Shown one piece after another: positions 34,300 through 43,219 of a stretch of DNA of 64,000 bases (position 1 is the first letter of the stretch; each line of letters starts with the position of its first letter). The DNA is taken from NCBI GenBank assembly GCA_014728085.1, contig WJMF01000092.1, positions 1 to 64,000 on the forward strand, in the 5' to 3' direction. The notes below the pieces were generated by a model. The model was not told the DNA's origin. It searched no databases and was given only the letters and a program-made list of their open reading frames with translations. The stretch comes from Candidatus Zhuqueibacterota bacterium. GTDB taxonomy: Bacteria; Zhuqueibacterota; Zhuqueibacteria; Residuimicrobiales; Oceaniaggregativiventaceae. The position numbers were made by a program, and so were the translations under genes.

Positions 34300-36603
34300 A
34301 TGACTATTGACCAAATTATAGACTCGATGCAGCGCGATCAAAATTTCATGCAAAATGTCGCGCATTGGCATACCATTGAGGAAAAAAGTGCCCTTTACGC
34401 GGATTTCCCGTCAAATCTCTCTTCCGTCATCGTCAAATCATTGCAGAACCACGGCATCCGACAGCTCTATACCCATCAGGCTACCGCGATTGAAACCGTT
34501 CTAAAACAAAAAAACTGTGTCGTGGTTACACCGACAGCATCCGGAAAAACCCTTTGCTATAATGCTCCTGTTTTACATGATATTTTATCTCAGCCTGAAA
34601 ATCGCGCTCTCTATTTATTTCCCACCAAAGCCTTATCGCAGGATCAGGTGCATGAACTGCATCGCCTGATTGATAGCATCAAACCGGATATTAATTTTGA
34701 TATCAAAAGCTATACCTTCGACGGCGATACCCCGCCGGCCGCCCGCAAAGCCATCAGAAGCTCCGGGCATATCGTGGTTACCAATCCGGATATGCTGCAT
34801 AGCGGCATTTTACCTCACCATACCTTATGGGTAAAACTGTTTGAAAACCTAAAGTATATCGTAATCGATGAAATCCATCACTATCGGGGAATATTCGGCA
34901 GTCACTTTGCAAATGTCATCAGACGGTTGAAAAGAATCTGCCAATTCTATAACAGCAAACCGGTTTTTATTTGCTGCTCCGCGACCATTGCCAACCCTGT
35001 GGAACTGGCTCAAAATTTGATCGGCGAGGAGGTGGCCCTCGTTGATAACAATGGAGCACCTCAAGGCAAAAAACATTTCATCCTGTACAATCCCCCCGTG
35101 GTTAACAGAGAGCTGGGTATTCGCCGGTCTTATATTAAAGAGTCGCAATCTGTCGCTTCATTGTTCCTGCGCCATCAGGTACAAACCATTATATTTGCCC
35201 GTAGCAGACTCCGTGTCGAGATTCTGTTGACCTATTTAAAATCCCTGATGCGAAAATTGAAAAAGGACCCTGATCTCATACGGGGGTATCGGGGCGGATA
35301 TCTGCCTCTGCAGCGGCGCGAGATCGAAAAAAATGTTCGTAATGGCAAAATCAAAGGGATCGTTAGCACCAATGCCCTCGAACTGGGCATCGATATCGGA
35401 CAGCTTGGTGCCTGTATTATGGCCGGGTATGCGGGAACTCTTGCCAGTACCTGGCAACAGGTCGGGCGGGCCGGCAGACGCTCTGAAACATCAGTAGCCG
35501 TATTGGTCGCTTCATCTTCTCCGCTGGATCAGTTTTTGATGAATCACCCTGACTATTTTTTCCAAAGTTCCCCGGAATCCGGTATCATAGATCCGAATAA
35601 CCTCGTTCTGCTCCTGAGCCATGTGAAATGTGCAGCCTTTGAACTACCCTTCGAGACGAATGAATTATTCGGCAGCGATTTTAAAAATGAAAAAGGAGTA
35701 GACAGCACATCCGATATTCTGGCTTTTCTCGAAGAGAATCGCGTTCTGCACAAATCCGGTAACACCTGGCACTGGATGGCGGAAACGTATCCCGCAGAAA
35801 CCGTCTCGCTTCGAAATGCATCTGAAGAGAACGTTGTCATTATAGATACCACCCAACCCCGGGAAAAAGTCATCGGTGAAATTGATCTATTCTCAGCTCC
35901 GCTTTTTGTATATGACGATGCCATTTATATCCATTCGAGTCAGCAATATCATGTCGACAAGCTGGACTGGGAACGACGCAAAGCATACGTACATAAGGTC
36001 AATGTAGATTATTATACGGATGCTCAGCTCAAAACCACCATCAAAGTGCTCGATATTCATCAAGAATCTTCAGTAAACGAAAATCGCTATGGCTATGGCG
36101 AAGTTGCTGTAACCAATCTGGCGACCATGTATAAGAAAATTAAATTCAACAGCCATGAAAATATTGGGTGGGGAAAAATTCACCTGCCGGAACTCGAAAC
36201 CCACACAACATCATTTTGGTATTCCTTTCCTGCCGATAGCCATCAGCGTTTGCGCATCGAACAACAAGAGTTGGGAGACGGCCTCAAAGCGCTTGCCAAC
36301 GTCCTGATGAATGTGGTTCCCCTTTATGTTATGGGGGATCCGGGGGATATTTATACGCAAGCCATGATCAAGGCTCCAATGTGGCAGTTGCCCACAGTAT
36401 TTATCTGGGAACGCTATCCGGGGGGAGTGGGATTCAGTAAAAAGCTATTCCATATATATCGCGATGTTGCCGAGGCAGGAGTAACCTTGATACAAAATTG
36501 TTCCTGTAAATCCGGTTGTCCCTCTTGTGTCGGTCCGGTACTTGAAGTCGGCGAAAACGGCAAAGTCATTGCCCGGAAAATATTGAACCTGATGCTGGCA
36601 TGA
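34300..36603 (+). CDS. DEAD/DEAH-box helicase with DUF1998 (MrfA/YprA-like)
   Basis: About 767 residues. The SF2 helicase core has a Q-motif-like region (GIRQLYTHQATAIE), Walker A TPTASGKT, DEIHHYRG (DEAH variant) and CCSATIANP. The second RecA domain has STNALELGIDIG and QVGRAGRR. The C-terminal DUF1998 region ends in a four-cysteine motif CSCKSGCPSC that binds a metal. This architecture is that of the MrfA/YprA DNA-repair helicases (3'-5' activity, mitomycin repair in Bacillus). A TTG six bases upstream of the ATG is an alternative start. It converges on the minus-strand cyclase with about ten bases between the stops. Confidence 0.92.
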   Translation: MTIDQIIDSMQRDQNFMQNVAHWHTIEEKSALYADFPSNLSSVIVKSLQNHGIRQLYTHQATAIETVLKQKNCVVVTPTASGKTLCYNAPVLHDILSQPENRALYLFPTKALSQDQVHELHRLIDSIKPDINFDIKSYTFDGDTPPAARKAIRSSGHIVVTNPDMLHSGILPHHTLWVKLFENLKYIVIDEIHHYRGIFGSHFANVIRRLKRICQFYNSKPVFICCSATIANPVELAQNLIGEEVALVDNNGAPQGKKHFILYNPPVVNRELGIRRSYIKESQSVASLFLRHQVQTIIFARSRLRVEILLTYLKSLMRKLKKDPDLIRGYRGGYLPLQRREIEKNVRNGKIKGIVSTNALELGIDIGQLGACIMAGYAGTLASTWQQVGRAGRRSETSVAVLVASSSPLDQFLMNHPDYFFQSSPESGIIDPNNLVLLLSHVKCAAFELPFETNELFGSDFKNEKGVDSTSDILAFLEENRVLHKSGNTWHWMAETYPAETVSLRNASEENVVIIDTTQPREKVIGEIDLFSAPLFVYDDAIYIHSSQQYHVDKLDWERRKAYVHKVNVDYYTDAQLKTTIKVLDIHQESSVNENRYGYGEVAVTNLATMYKKIKFNSHENIGWGKIHLPELETHTTSFWYSFPADSHQRLRIEQQELGDGLKALANVLMNVVPLYVMGDPGDIYTQAMIKAPMWQLPTVFIWERYPGGVGFSKKLFHIYRDVAEAGVTLIQNCSCKSGCPSCVGPVLEVGENGKVIARKILNLMLA

Positions 36604-36613
36604 GTTCCGGAAC

Positions 36614-37906
36614 TCAGATCGGACGGATTTTAAAGCTCCAATATCCCCATAGAAAACCAATAACGCCTAAAAACAAGGCGTATAAATCCAGCAGTTGAAA
36701 ATAAAACTTGTGGGTCAGGCTTATTCGTTGTGCCGGAATTCCCATTCTGGCCGGTATAACGCGCACAATCCACCCATAATTTTCCTTATCGATTAATACC
36801 TTGTTCCATACAATATTTCGCCTGCGTTTTACATCGGACAGGAGAAGAAGAATACCCCGGTTCACCGTTCTGACCGTTCCGGCATCCAGTGACGGGGATT
36901 CATAGACCTTGGCCTCTTCTGTGATAATATGAACGAATAAATGGTCTGATTCGTATAGTCTCTTGTTTTGCCCAAAAGCCGAACCGAGCTGAATATTGTT
37001 TAACAACAAATAGGAAAGGATAAAAAATAGACAAAACCCAAATCCCCCTTTAATTACTTTTAAAATCAATACGGGAATACGGCGAATCCTGATCAGGACC
37101 ACCAAAAAAGAAATGACAATAACAGACAATATAGCCCCGTTTGCCGGATGCCGGGAAAGAATAGAGGTGGGATTCAGGGCCATTATCGCGATATCCTCTG
37201 AATCGGCCAGCAAGTATCGAAAATAACGGATATACAGAAAATAGAGAACCCCAACGGATGCAATGATATAAGCCAGGATATTGATCTTTTGTCTTGGAAT
37301 AACCGGTAACAAAGGTACCAGCTTGATTTTGTCGCTGTAATTCGGCAGTTTTTGCCAATCACAACGGTATACAACCATTTTTTTCTTTCTGCCTTTTGGC
37401 GTAAATTGGCGTGGCCGGATGAGCCGGTATTTTTTGCGCGAGAGTCTGATCGCGGTACTACCCGATACCAAAATATCATTTCCTTTCCCCAAACTTTCAA
37501 TCCGCGCAGCAATATTCACCACATTTCCAAAAATATCATTATATTCCACCAGAGCTTTTCCTGAATGGATGCCGATACGTACCTTTAGGGTAAAGTATTT
37601 ATTTTTCTTTCTTTCCGAGGCCAATAATTGTTGAATTGCGATTGCCGCTTCCAAAGCATGATGGGGTTTATTAAAAGAGGCCATAATCGCATCACCAATG
37701 GTTTTAATCACCTTGCCATGATATTTTTTTATCACCGGAAAAATCAAGCGGTTGTGCTGATCTACCATCAGTCTGCCGTTGATATCGCCGCGGGAATCCC
37801 AATAAGACGTCGATCCTTCAATATCCGTAAACAGAATCACAAGTCGTCTCCTCGACGTCTTGATCTGTCGTATGATGTCTTTGGTTAGATAACGATGATA
37901 ATTCAT
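36614..37906 (-). CDS. Class III adenylate/guanylate cyclase with membrane segments and SH3-like C-terminal part
   Basis: About 430 residues. The cyclase homology domain (about 20-175) retains the metal-binding Asp pair (FTDIEGST and IGDAIMASF), the base-selecting Lys (VIKTIGD) and Asp (YNDIFGNVVN), and the transition-state Asn and Arg (VNIAARIES), so it should be active and adenine-preferring. Three or four membrane helices follow (about 215-315). An SH3-like segment (EAKVYESPSLDAGTVRTVNRGILLLL) and a final helix end the protein. The catalytic domain precedes the membrane part, which reverses the usual receptor-cyclase order. The ATG at 37906 is preferred. Confidence 0.85.
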   Translation of the reverse strand: MNYHRYLTKDIIRQIKTSRRRLVILFTDIEGSTSYWDSRGDINGRLMVDQHNRLIFPVIKKYHGKVIKTIGDAIMASFNKPHHALEAAIAIQQLLASERKKNKYFTLKVRIGIHSGKALVEYNDIFGNVVNIAARIESLGKGNDILVSGSTAIRLSRKKYRLIRPRQFTPKGRKKKMVVYRCDWQKLPNYSDKIKLVPLLPVIPRQKINILAYIIASVGVLYFLYIRYFRYLLADSEDIAIMALNPTSILSRHPANGAILSVIVISFLVVLIRIRRIPVLILKVIKGGFGFCLFFILSYLLLNNIQLGSAFGQNKRLYESDHLFVHIITEEAKVYESPSLDAGTVRTVNRGILLLLSDVKRRRNIVWNKVLIDKENYGWIVRVIPARMGIPAQRISLTHKFYFQLLDLYALFLGVIGFLWGYWSFKIRPI

Positions 37907-38140
37907 GATGCGAATAGTATAAGAATTAATTTTAATATTTAAAAGGATTTTACCGGCGGACAAAATTACTGTTTGCCTGTTAGCGTGTTTATCCCGATCC
38001 GTTGGAGCAAACGCTACGCCTGAATCTCGTAAATCAATATTTTACTATAAATCTAATAAAAATAATTGACTTTGCCAATTCATCAAATGTTACTATTCTT
38101 TACAACCACTTTTGATATTTGCACATAATGTACTAATTAT

Positions 38141-38161
38141 TCACAACACTTTCGTTTGTGA
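38141..38161. promoter_or_regulatory. Inverted repeat upstream of BON gene promoter
   Basis: TCACAA at 38141-38146 and TTGTGA at 38156-38161 form an inverted repeat with a nine-base spacer, about 75 bases upstream of the sigma-54-like -24 element. It is a candidate activator-binding site; no independent support. Confidence 0.35.
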
Positions 38162-38196
38162 TTATTTTGTCCTGCCAGCTTAATGAACTAAAAATA

Positions 38197-38211
38197 AACA
38201 ACTTAGTTGTT
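38197..38211. promoter_or_regulatory. 15-bp palindrome upstream of BON gene promoter
   Basis: AACAACT-T-AGTTGTT is a perfect seven-base inverted repeat about a single central base, 12 bases upstream of the sigma-54-like -24 element. It looks like an operator or activator site. Confidence 0.42.
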
Positions 38212-38223
38212 CAACATTCCACT

Positions 38224-38239
38224 TGGCATGCTTGTTGTA
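38224..38239 (+). promoter_or_regulatory. Sigma-54 (-24/-12) promoter for the BON genes
   Basis: TGGCATG, four bases, TTGTA has the sigma-54 spacing and matches the promoter at 3942 in form, including the T in place of C in the -12 GC. It lies about 45 bases before the ATG of the BON-repeat gene. The rest of the 380-base gap (37907-38284) is AT-rich and shows only the two inverted repeats. Confidence 0.65.
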
Positions 38240-38284
38240 TTAATAGTATGAAAATAATCTATGCAAATAAAACAGGAGGAAAAA

Positions 38285-39730
38285 ATGTTTCGCAATATAA
38301 TTCTAATATTTTCCCTCAGCATGGTTTTTATATCGAGTGGTTTTGTTGCTGAAGAGGTTAGTGATCGCGATATAATTTTTGCTGTGGAAACAGAATTATT
38401 GGTCGATGAACAGGTTGCCTCCCATCTGATCGATGTCAACTGCATTGACGGCATCGTCAATCTGAGTGGTAGTGTCGATAATATTTTGGCAAAAGGACGC
38501 GCAGAAAAAATAGCCGCTACGGTGAGGGGGGTAAGATCGGTTGTTAACCAGATTGAAGTAAAACCAAAGGAAATAACCGAATCGGAACTGCAAGAGACAA
38601 TTCAGAAGGCATTATTGCAGGACCCGGCAACCAATTCATATCAGATCCAAACCAGTGTTTCCGAAGCCAAGATTACGTTACAGGGTAATGTACATTCTTA
38701 CCAGGAAAAGGAGTTGGCCGAAAAAGTTGTAAAATCGGTCTCTGGTGTCAAAAAGGTGGATAATCTCATCTCAGTAGACTATCAGGCCGAACGAAATGAT
38801 TTCGAGATTGAACAGGATATTCTTGCACGTCTGAAATATGATATGTGGGTAGATGAAGCATTGATTGATGTGGCAGTAGAAGATGGAAAGGTTAAACTCA
38901 AAGGAACAGTTGGAAGTGAACGAGAAAAGAGACGTGCTCTCTCGGATGCCTGGGTTATGGGTACCAATTTGGTTGATGCAGAAGATTTAAAAGTTCAATG
39001 GTGGGCAGATGATGAGATCAAAAAAGAAGTAACGCCATTGCCGCCATCTGATCAGGAAATCAAAAATGCTGTCAAGGATGCCCTCTATTACGATCCACGT
39101 CTTGCTTCTTTTAACATCGATGTTCAGCTCAACAAAGGCCAGGTTATCCTGTCCGGTATTGTTGACAATCTCAAGGCCAAAATGGCAGCGGAAAATGATG
39201 CGGAAAATGCGATCGGTGTTTGGGAAGTAAAAAATCATATTCGGGTGCGTCCCGATACCATTCCTTCTGATGAGGTATTGAAAAGCAGAGTCAAGAGTGC
39301 TCTTTTACGAAATTCCTATATCGAGCTTTATGACATTACGGTTACAGTTGTTAATGGTCGTGTCTTTCTCTCCGGAGATGTCAATACTTCATTTGAGAAA
39401 AAGCGTGCAAAATCGGTCACTTCCGGAGTGGAGGGTGTTGTTGATGTTGTTAATAACATCGATTATCAGCATGTCTGGACCTGGAAGAGTGACTGGATGA
39501 TCAAGCGGGACATTGAAAGCCAATACTATTGGAGTCCGGTCATCGAGTCTGATAATATCACTCTCACCGTTGAAAATGGTGTTGTTACCCTTACAGGTAA
39601 GGTTGATACCTGGAACGAACGACGTGCTGCTGAACGCAATGCCTATGAAGGTGGCGCAAAAGATGTCAGAAACCGCCTGAAAATTAAAGACTGGGACCCT
39701 TATTCGGATTTTTATCCGCACTCGTTCTAA
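38285..39730 (+). CDS. Exported protein with six BON domains
   Basis: 481 residues. Signal peptide (FRNIILIFSLSMVFISSGFV), then six BON repeats, each about 70 residues with an alpha start and a VxLxGxV strand: repeat starts near DRDIIFAVETELL, SELQETIQKALL, FEIEQDILARLK, DQEIKNAVKDALY, DEVLKSRVKSALL and DWMIKRDIES. Strand motifs include VNLSGSVDN, ITLQGNV, VKLKGTVGS, VILSGIVDN, VFLSGDVN and VTLTGKVDT. BON domains bind phospholipid surfaces and occur in OsmY-like periplasmic stress proteins. GGAGG precedes the ATG. The sigma-54-like promoter suggests environmental control. A three-BON protein follows. Confidence 0.88.
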   Translation: MFRNIILIFSLSMVFISSGFVAEEVSDRDIIFAVETELLVDEQVASHLIDVNCIDGIVNLSGSVDNILAKGRAEKIAATVRGVRSVVNQIEVKPKEITESELQETIQKALLQDPATNSYQIQTSVSEAKITLQGNVHSYQEKELAEKVVKSVSGVKKVDNLISVDYQAERNDFEIEQDILARLKYDMWVDEALIDVAVEDGKVKLKGTVGSEREKRRALSDAWVMGTNLVDAEDLKVQWWADDEIKKEVTPLPPSDQEIKNAVKDALYYDPRLASFNIDVQLNKGQVILSGIVDNLKAKMAAENDAENAIGVWEVKNHIRVRPDTIPSDEVLKSRVKSALLRNSYIELYDITVTVVNGRVFLSGDVNTSFEKKRAKSVTSGVEGVVDVVNNIDYQHVWTWKSDWMIKRDIESQYYWSPVIESDNITLTVENGVVTLTGKVDTWNERRAAERNAYEGGAKDVRNRLKIKDWDPYSDFYPHSF

Positions 39731-39779
39731 ATCGCTGCGATCAAATATAACAAAGTCATAAACTGTTTTGGAGGTTATA

Positions 39780-40484
39780 ATGAAGAAATTACTATTAATC
39801 CTTGTACTCGCCGGCAGTGTTGTGTTTTCTGCCGTCAATCCGGAAAACTTGTCCGACAAGGTGCGAAATCGGATCGCCGAACACTATGGTATGGATGAAG
39901 AATTTGTCATAACGGCGAATCAGGAAGGCAAGGTAACCATCGAAGGAACCGTTGGCACGTTATGGGATTTTTATCGCATGTTTGAATTGGCATCAAAAGT
40001 CAATGGTGTGCGGTCAATATCCAATCAATTGATGATCGATACGCCTATGCTGCCGGATGAATTGGTCAAATCAAATATTATTAATGAAATGCATTATATC
40101 AGATCCATACTCGAACCGGACCGAATCAAAATTAGCGTTGATAACGGGATCGTTTTTCTTGATGGTAAAGTCAGCTTTTACCGCGAAAAAAAGATGCTGC
40201 AGACCATGATCTCATGGCAGGAAGGTGTGAAGGGTATTGTAAACGATCTGGAAGTGTTACCCGCCAAAAAAGCGGTTTCCGACAAGAATTTGAAGCGAAT
40301 CATTCAAAATTTACTCGAAAAAGAATTTCCGCTTGAAAACGTTAATCTTACCATAAATGATGGTGTGGTTACCCTTGAAGGAGAGACAAAGACTCTCTGG
40401 GCTCTGCACGAAATAGAGGAGCAGGTTTCTGATCTCTTGGGAGTGCAGAACGTGAAAAACAATCTTTCGGTAACGGAATCATAA
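39780..40484 (+). CDS. Exported protein with three BON domains
   Basis: 234 residues. Signal peptide (MKKLLLILVLAGSVVFSA) and three BON repeats, with strand motifs VTIEGTVGT, VFLDGKVSF and VTLEGETKT, each ending in a G(V)xxVxNxL-like turn. It lies about 50 bases downstream of the six-BON gene, has GGAGGT before the ATG, and is probably co-transcribed. Both proteins should be periplasmic. The sequence gives no catalytic residues. Confidence 0.86.
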   Translation: MKKLLLILVLAGSVVFSAVNPENLSDKVRNRIAEHYGMDEEFVITANQEGKVTIEGTVGTLWDFYRMFELASKVNGVRSISNQLMIDTPMLPDELVKSNIINEMHYIRSILEPDRIKISVDNGIVFLDGKVSFYREKKMLQTMISWQEGVKGIVNDLEVLPAKKAVSDKNLKRIIQNLLEKEFPLENVNLTINDGVVTLEGETKTLWALHEIEEQVSDLLGVQNVKNNLSVTES

Positions 40485-40547
40485 TGCATAGCGGTTTATT
40501 CGGGTTTTTTTTGTTTATGATCATAACAGCTTGAGGATGAATTTGAA

Positions 40548-43205
40548 ATGAACAAGAGCAAAGATATAGAAAAAATTGAAAACCGGGAATGGCTTGAATC
40601 TCTGGATTATGTTTATCAAAGCCAGGGACCTGAACGGATTCGTGATCTTTTGCGAATACTGCAAATTCGAGCGCAAAAATTTGGTGTGGAATTTTTCTGC
40701 CCCGGTAATACGCCCTATATCAATACGATACCGCGGGAGAAACAGCCGCCGTATCCTGGTAGCCGGGAGTTGGAACGCCGCATTAAGAGTATCATTCGCT
40801 GGAATGCCATGGCTATGGTGGTCAGGGCGAACCGTCAGGCTGATGGCATCGGCGGACATATCTCCACGTATGCGTCACAGGCAACGCTGTTTGAAGTCGC
40901 GTTTAACCATTTTCTCCGTGCGCCGAGTGACAAACAGAATGGCGATATCGTATATATTCAGGGGCATGCTTCACCTGGAATTTATGCGCGCGCTTTCCTC
41001 GAAGGTCGACTCTCTGAAAAAGATCTGGAAAACTTTCGCCGCGAGCTCGCTCCGAAGGGCGGGCTTTCTTCTTATCCACATCCCTGGCTTATGCCTGATT
41101 TCTGGCAATATCCAACCGTTTCCATGGGGCTATCGCCGATCATGTCTATTTATCAGGCACGATTCAACAATTATCTTGCCGATCGGGGATTAAAAGACAC
41201 AAGCGATCAAAAGGTCTGGGCTTTTCTGGGTGATGGTGAAATGGATGAACCCGAGTCGATGGGTGCAATTACCCTGGCAGCCCGGGAAGAGCTGGATAAT
41301 TTGATATTCGTCATTAACTGTAATCTTCAAAGGCTGGATGGCCCGGTACGGGGAAACAGCAAAGTCATTCAAGAGCTGGAAGCCGCTTTTCGCGGCGCCA
41401 AGTGGAATGTGATCAAGGTGATCTGGGGCGAAGATTGGGATCCCTTGTTGGAAAAGGATGAAGATGGGGTTTTAGTGAAAGCTTTGAATGAGATCGTTGA
41501 TGGAAAGGTGCAAAAATTAACCGTCTCCGGCGGTAAATATATTCGCGACCATTTCTTCGGACAGGATCCCCGCCTGCTGAAACTGGTTGAAAATTATTCC
41601 GACGAAGAACTGGAAAAACTCCGCCGCGGCGGACACGATCCGGAAAAAGTCTATGCTGCCTATCATGCTGCGGTGCAGCACAAAGGCCAACCCACCGTCA
41701 TCCTCGCACAAACCATAAAAGGATACGGATTGGGCGAAGCAGGAGAGGGAAAGAATATTACGCATCAGCAAAAAAAATTAAATCAGGAAGAGTTGAAAAA
41801 GTTCCGCGGTCGTTTTGCTATCCCCATATCCGATGATCAAATTGCTGATGCACCGTTTTATAAACCAGCCGAGGATAGCGAAGAGATCAAATATCTAAAA
41901 AAACAGCGTGAAAAACTCGGTGGATACCTGCCATCGCGAAGCGTAAAAGCAAAACCCGTAAAAACGCCTTCAGAAGAGTTGTTTAAAGAATTTTATGAGG
42001 GGTCAGGAGAGCGTGAAATTGCCACAACAATGGCCCTGGTAACCATTTTATCAAAACTCCTCAAGGACAAAAATATCGGCAAACAGATCGTTCCCATTGT
42101 ACCGGATGAAGCGCGAACATTTGGCATGGAATCGCTTTTTCGCCAGGTCGGCATTTACTCCCACACCGGTCAGCTCTATGAACCGGTGGATAAAGATATA
42201 TTGCTCTACTACAAAGAAGCCAAGGATGGTGCCATTCTTGAAGAGGGAATTACCGAAGCCGGCTCCATGTCTTCTTTTATTGCTGCAGGCACTTCATATG
42301 CAACGCACGAGCTTGCCATGATTCCCTTTTTTATATTTTATTCCATGTTTGGGTTTCAACGTATCGGTGACCTCATTTGGGCTGCGGGCGATGCTCAGGC
42401 AAAAGGATTTCTGGTTGGCGGGACCGCCGGCCGAACGACCCTGGCCGGCGAAGGATTGCAGCATCAGGATGGCAATAGCCACGTCAATGCGTTTACAGTA
42501 CCGAATCTATATGCATACGATCCGGCCTATGCCTATGAGCTGGCGGTGATCATACGCGATGGTATTAAACGCATGTTCGAAAAGCAGGAAAATGTTTTTT
42601 ACTATTTAACGGTCATGAACGAATTTTATAAAATGCCTCCCATACCGAAAAACAAAAATATCAAGGAAGGTATATTAAAGGGTCTGTATCGCTTGAAAAA
42701 ATCAAACAAAAAAGCCAAAGCGAATCTTCTTGGTAGCGGTTCGATTCTTAACGAAACGCTAAAGGCCAGGGAAATGCTTGAAGCTGATTTTGATATTCCC
42801 GCCAATGTCTGGAGCGTCACAAGCTATAAGGAGCTCTATCGCGATGCCCTGGATGTGGAGCATTATAACCGCCATCATCCGGACGAAAGTAAAACGCCTT
42901 ATCTTTACAAAGCGTTCGAGGGTGAAAAGGGCGTGTTCGTTGCTGCATCCGATTATTTAAAAATGCTACCAGCCTCTATATCCAAATGGATTCCGGGCCC
43001 TCTGATTATGCTCGGTACCGATGGCTATGGCCGTAGTGAAACACGGCAGGCTTTACGCGATTTTTTCCAGGTCGATGCCAGGAATATCGCCTATTCGGCT
43101 CTCTTTGCGCTTTATCAACAAGGCGAGCTGAATAAAACGGCGATTAAAAAAGCTCAGAAGAAACTCGAAATAGATCCGGATCAAATAAATCCCATGTTTG
43201 CCTAA
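40548..43205 (+). CDS. aceE: Pyruvate dehydrogenase E1 component, homodimeric type
   Basis: 885 residues, the size of the single-chain AceE of gamma-proteobacteria. Motifs: GIGGHISTYASQATLFE and YIQGHASPGIYARAFLEGRL in the N-terminal half, the TPP/Mg2+ motif GDGEMDEPES...NCNLQRLDGPVRGN, the E1 catalytic region with VPDEARTFGMESLFRQ and EGITEAGS, and LQHQDGNSH. It decarboxylates pyruvate and passes the acetyl group to lipoyl-E2. It starts a tightly spaced run through aceF, lpd and the N-ATPase genes. A homodimeric E1 is less usual outside proteobacteria, so acquisition by transfer is possible. Confidence 0.95.
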   Translation: MNKSKDIEKIENREWLESLDYVYQSQGPERIRDLLRILQIRAQKFGVEFFCPGNTPYINTIPREKQPPYPGSRELERRIKSIIRWNAMAMVVRANRQADGIGGHISTYASQATLFEVAFNHFLRAPSDKQNGDIVYIQGHASPGIYARAFLEGRLSEKDLENFRRELAPKGGLSSYPHPWLMPDFWQYPTVSMGLSPIMSIYQARFNNYLADRGLKDTSDQKVWAFLGDGEMDEPESMGAITLAAREELDNLIFVINCNLQRLDGPVRGNSKVIQELEAAFRGAKWNVIKVIWGEDWDPLLEKDEDGVLVKALNEIVDGKVQKLTVSGGKYIRDHFFGQDPRLLKLVENYSDEELEKLRRGGHDPEKVYAAYHAAVQHKGQPTVILAQTIKGYGLGEAGEGKNITHQQKKLNQEELKKFRGRFAIPISDDQIADAPFYKPAEDSEEIKYLKKQREKLGGYLPSRSVKAKPVKTPSEELFKEFYEGSGEREIATTMALVTILSKLLKDKNIGKQIVPIVPDEARTFGMESLFRQVGIYSHTGQLYEPVDKDILLYYKEAKDGAILEEGITEAGSMSSFIAAGTSYATHELAMIPFFIFYSMFGFQRIGDLIWAAGDAQAKGFLVGGTAGRTTLAGEGLQHQDGNSHVNAFTVPNLYAYDPAYAYELAVIIRDGIKRMFEKQENVFYYLTVMNEFYKMPPIPKNKNIKEGILKGLYRLKKSNKKAKANLLGSGSILNETLKAREMLEADFDIPANVWSVTSYKELYRDALDVEHYNRHHPDESKTPYLYKAFEGEKGVFVAASDYLKMLPASISKWIPGPLIMLGTDGYGRSETRQALRDFFQVDARNIAYSALFALYQQGELNKTAIKKAQKKLEIDPDQINPMFA

Positions 43206-43219
43206 TAAATGAGGTCTTT

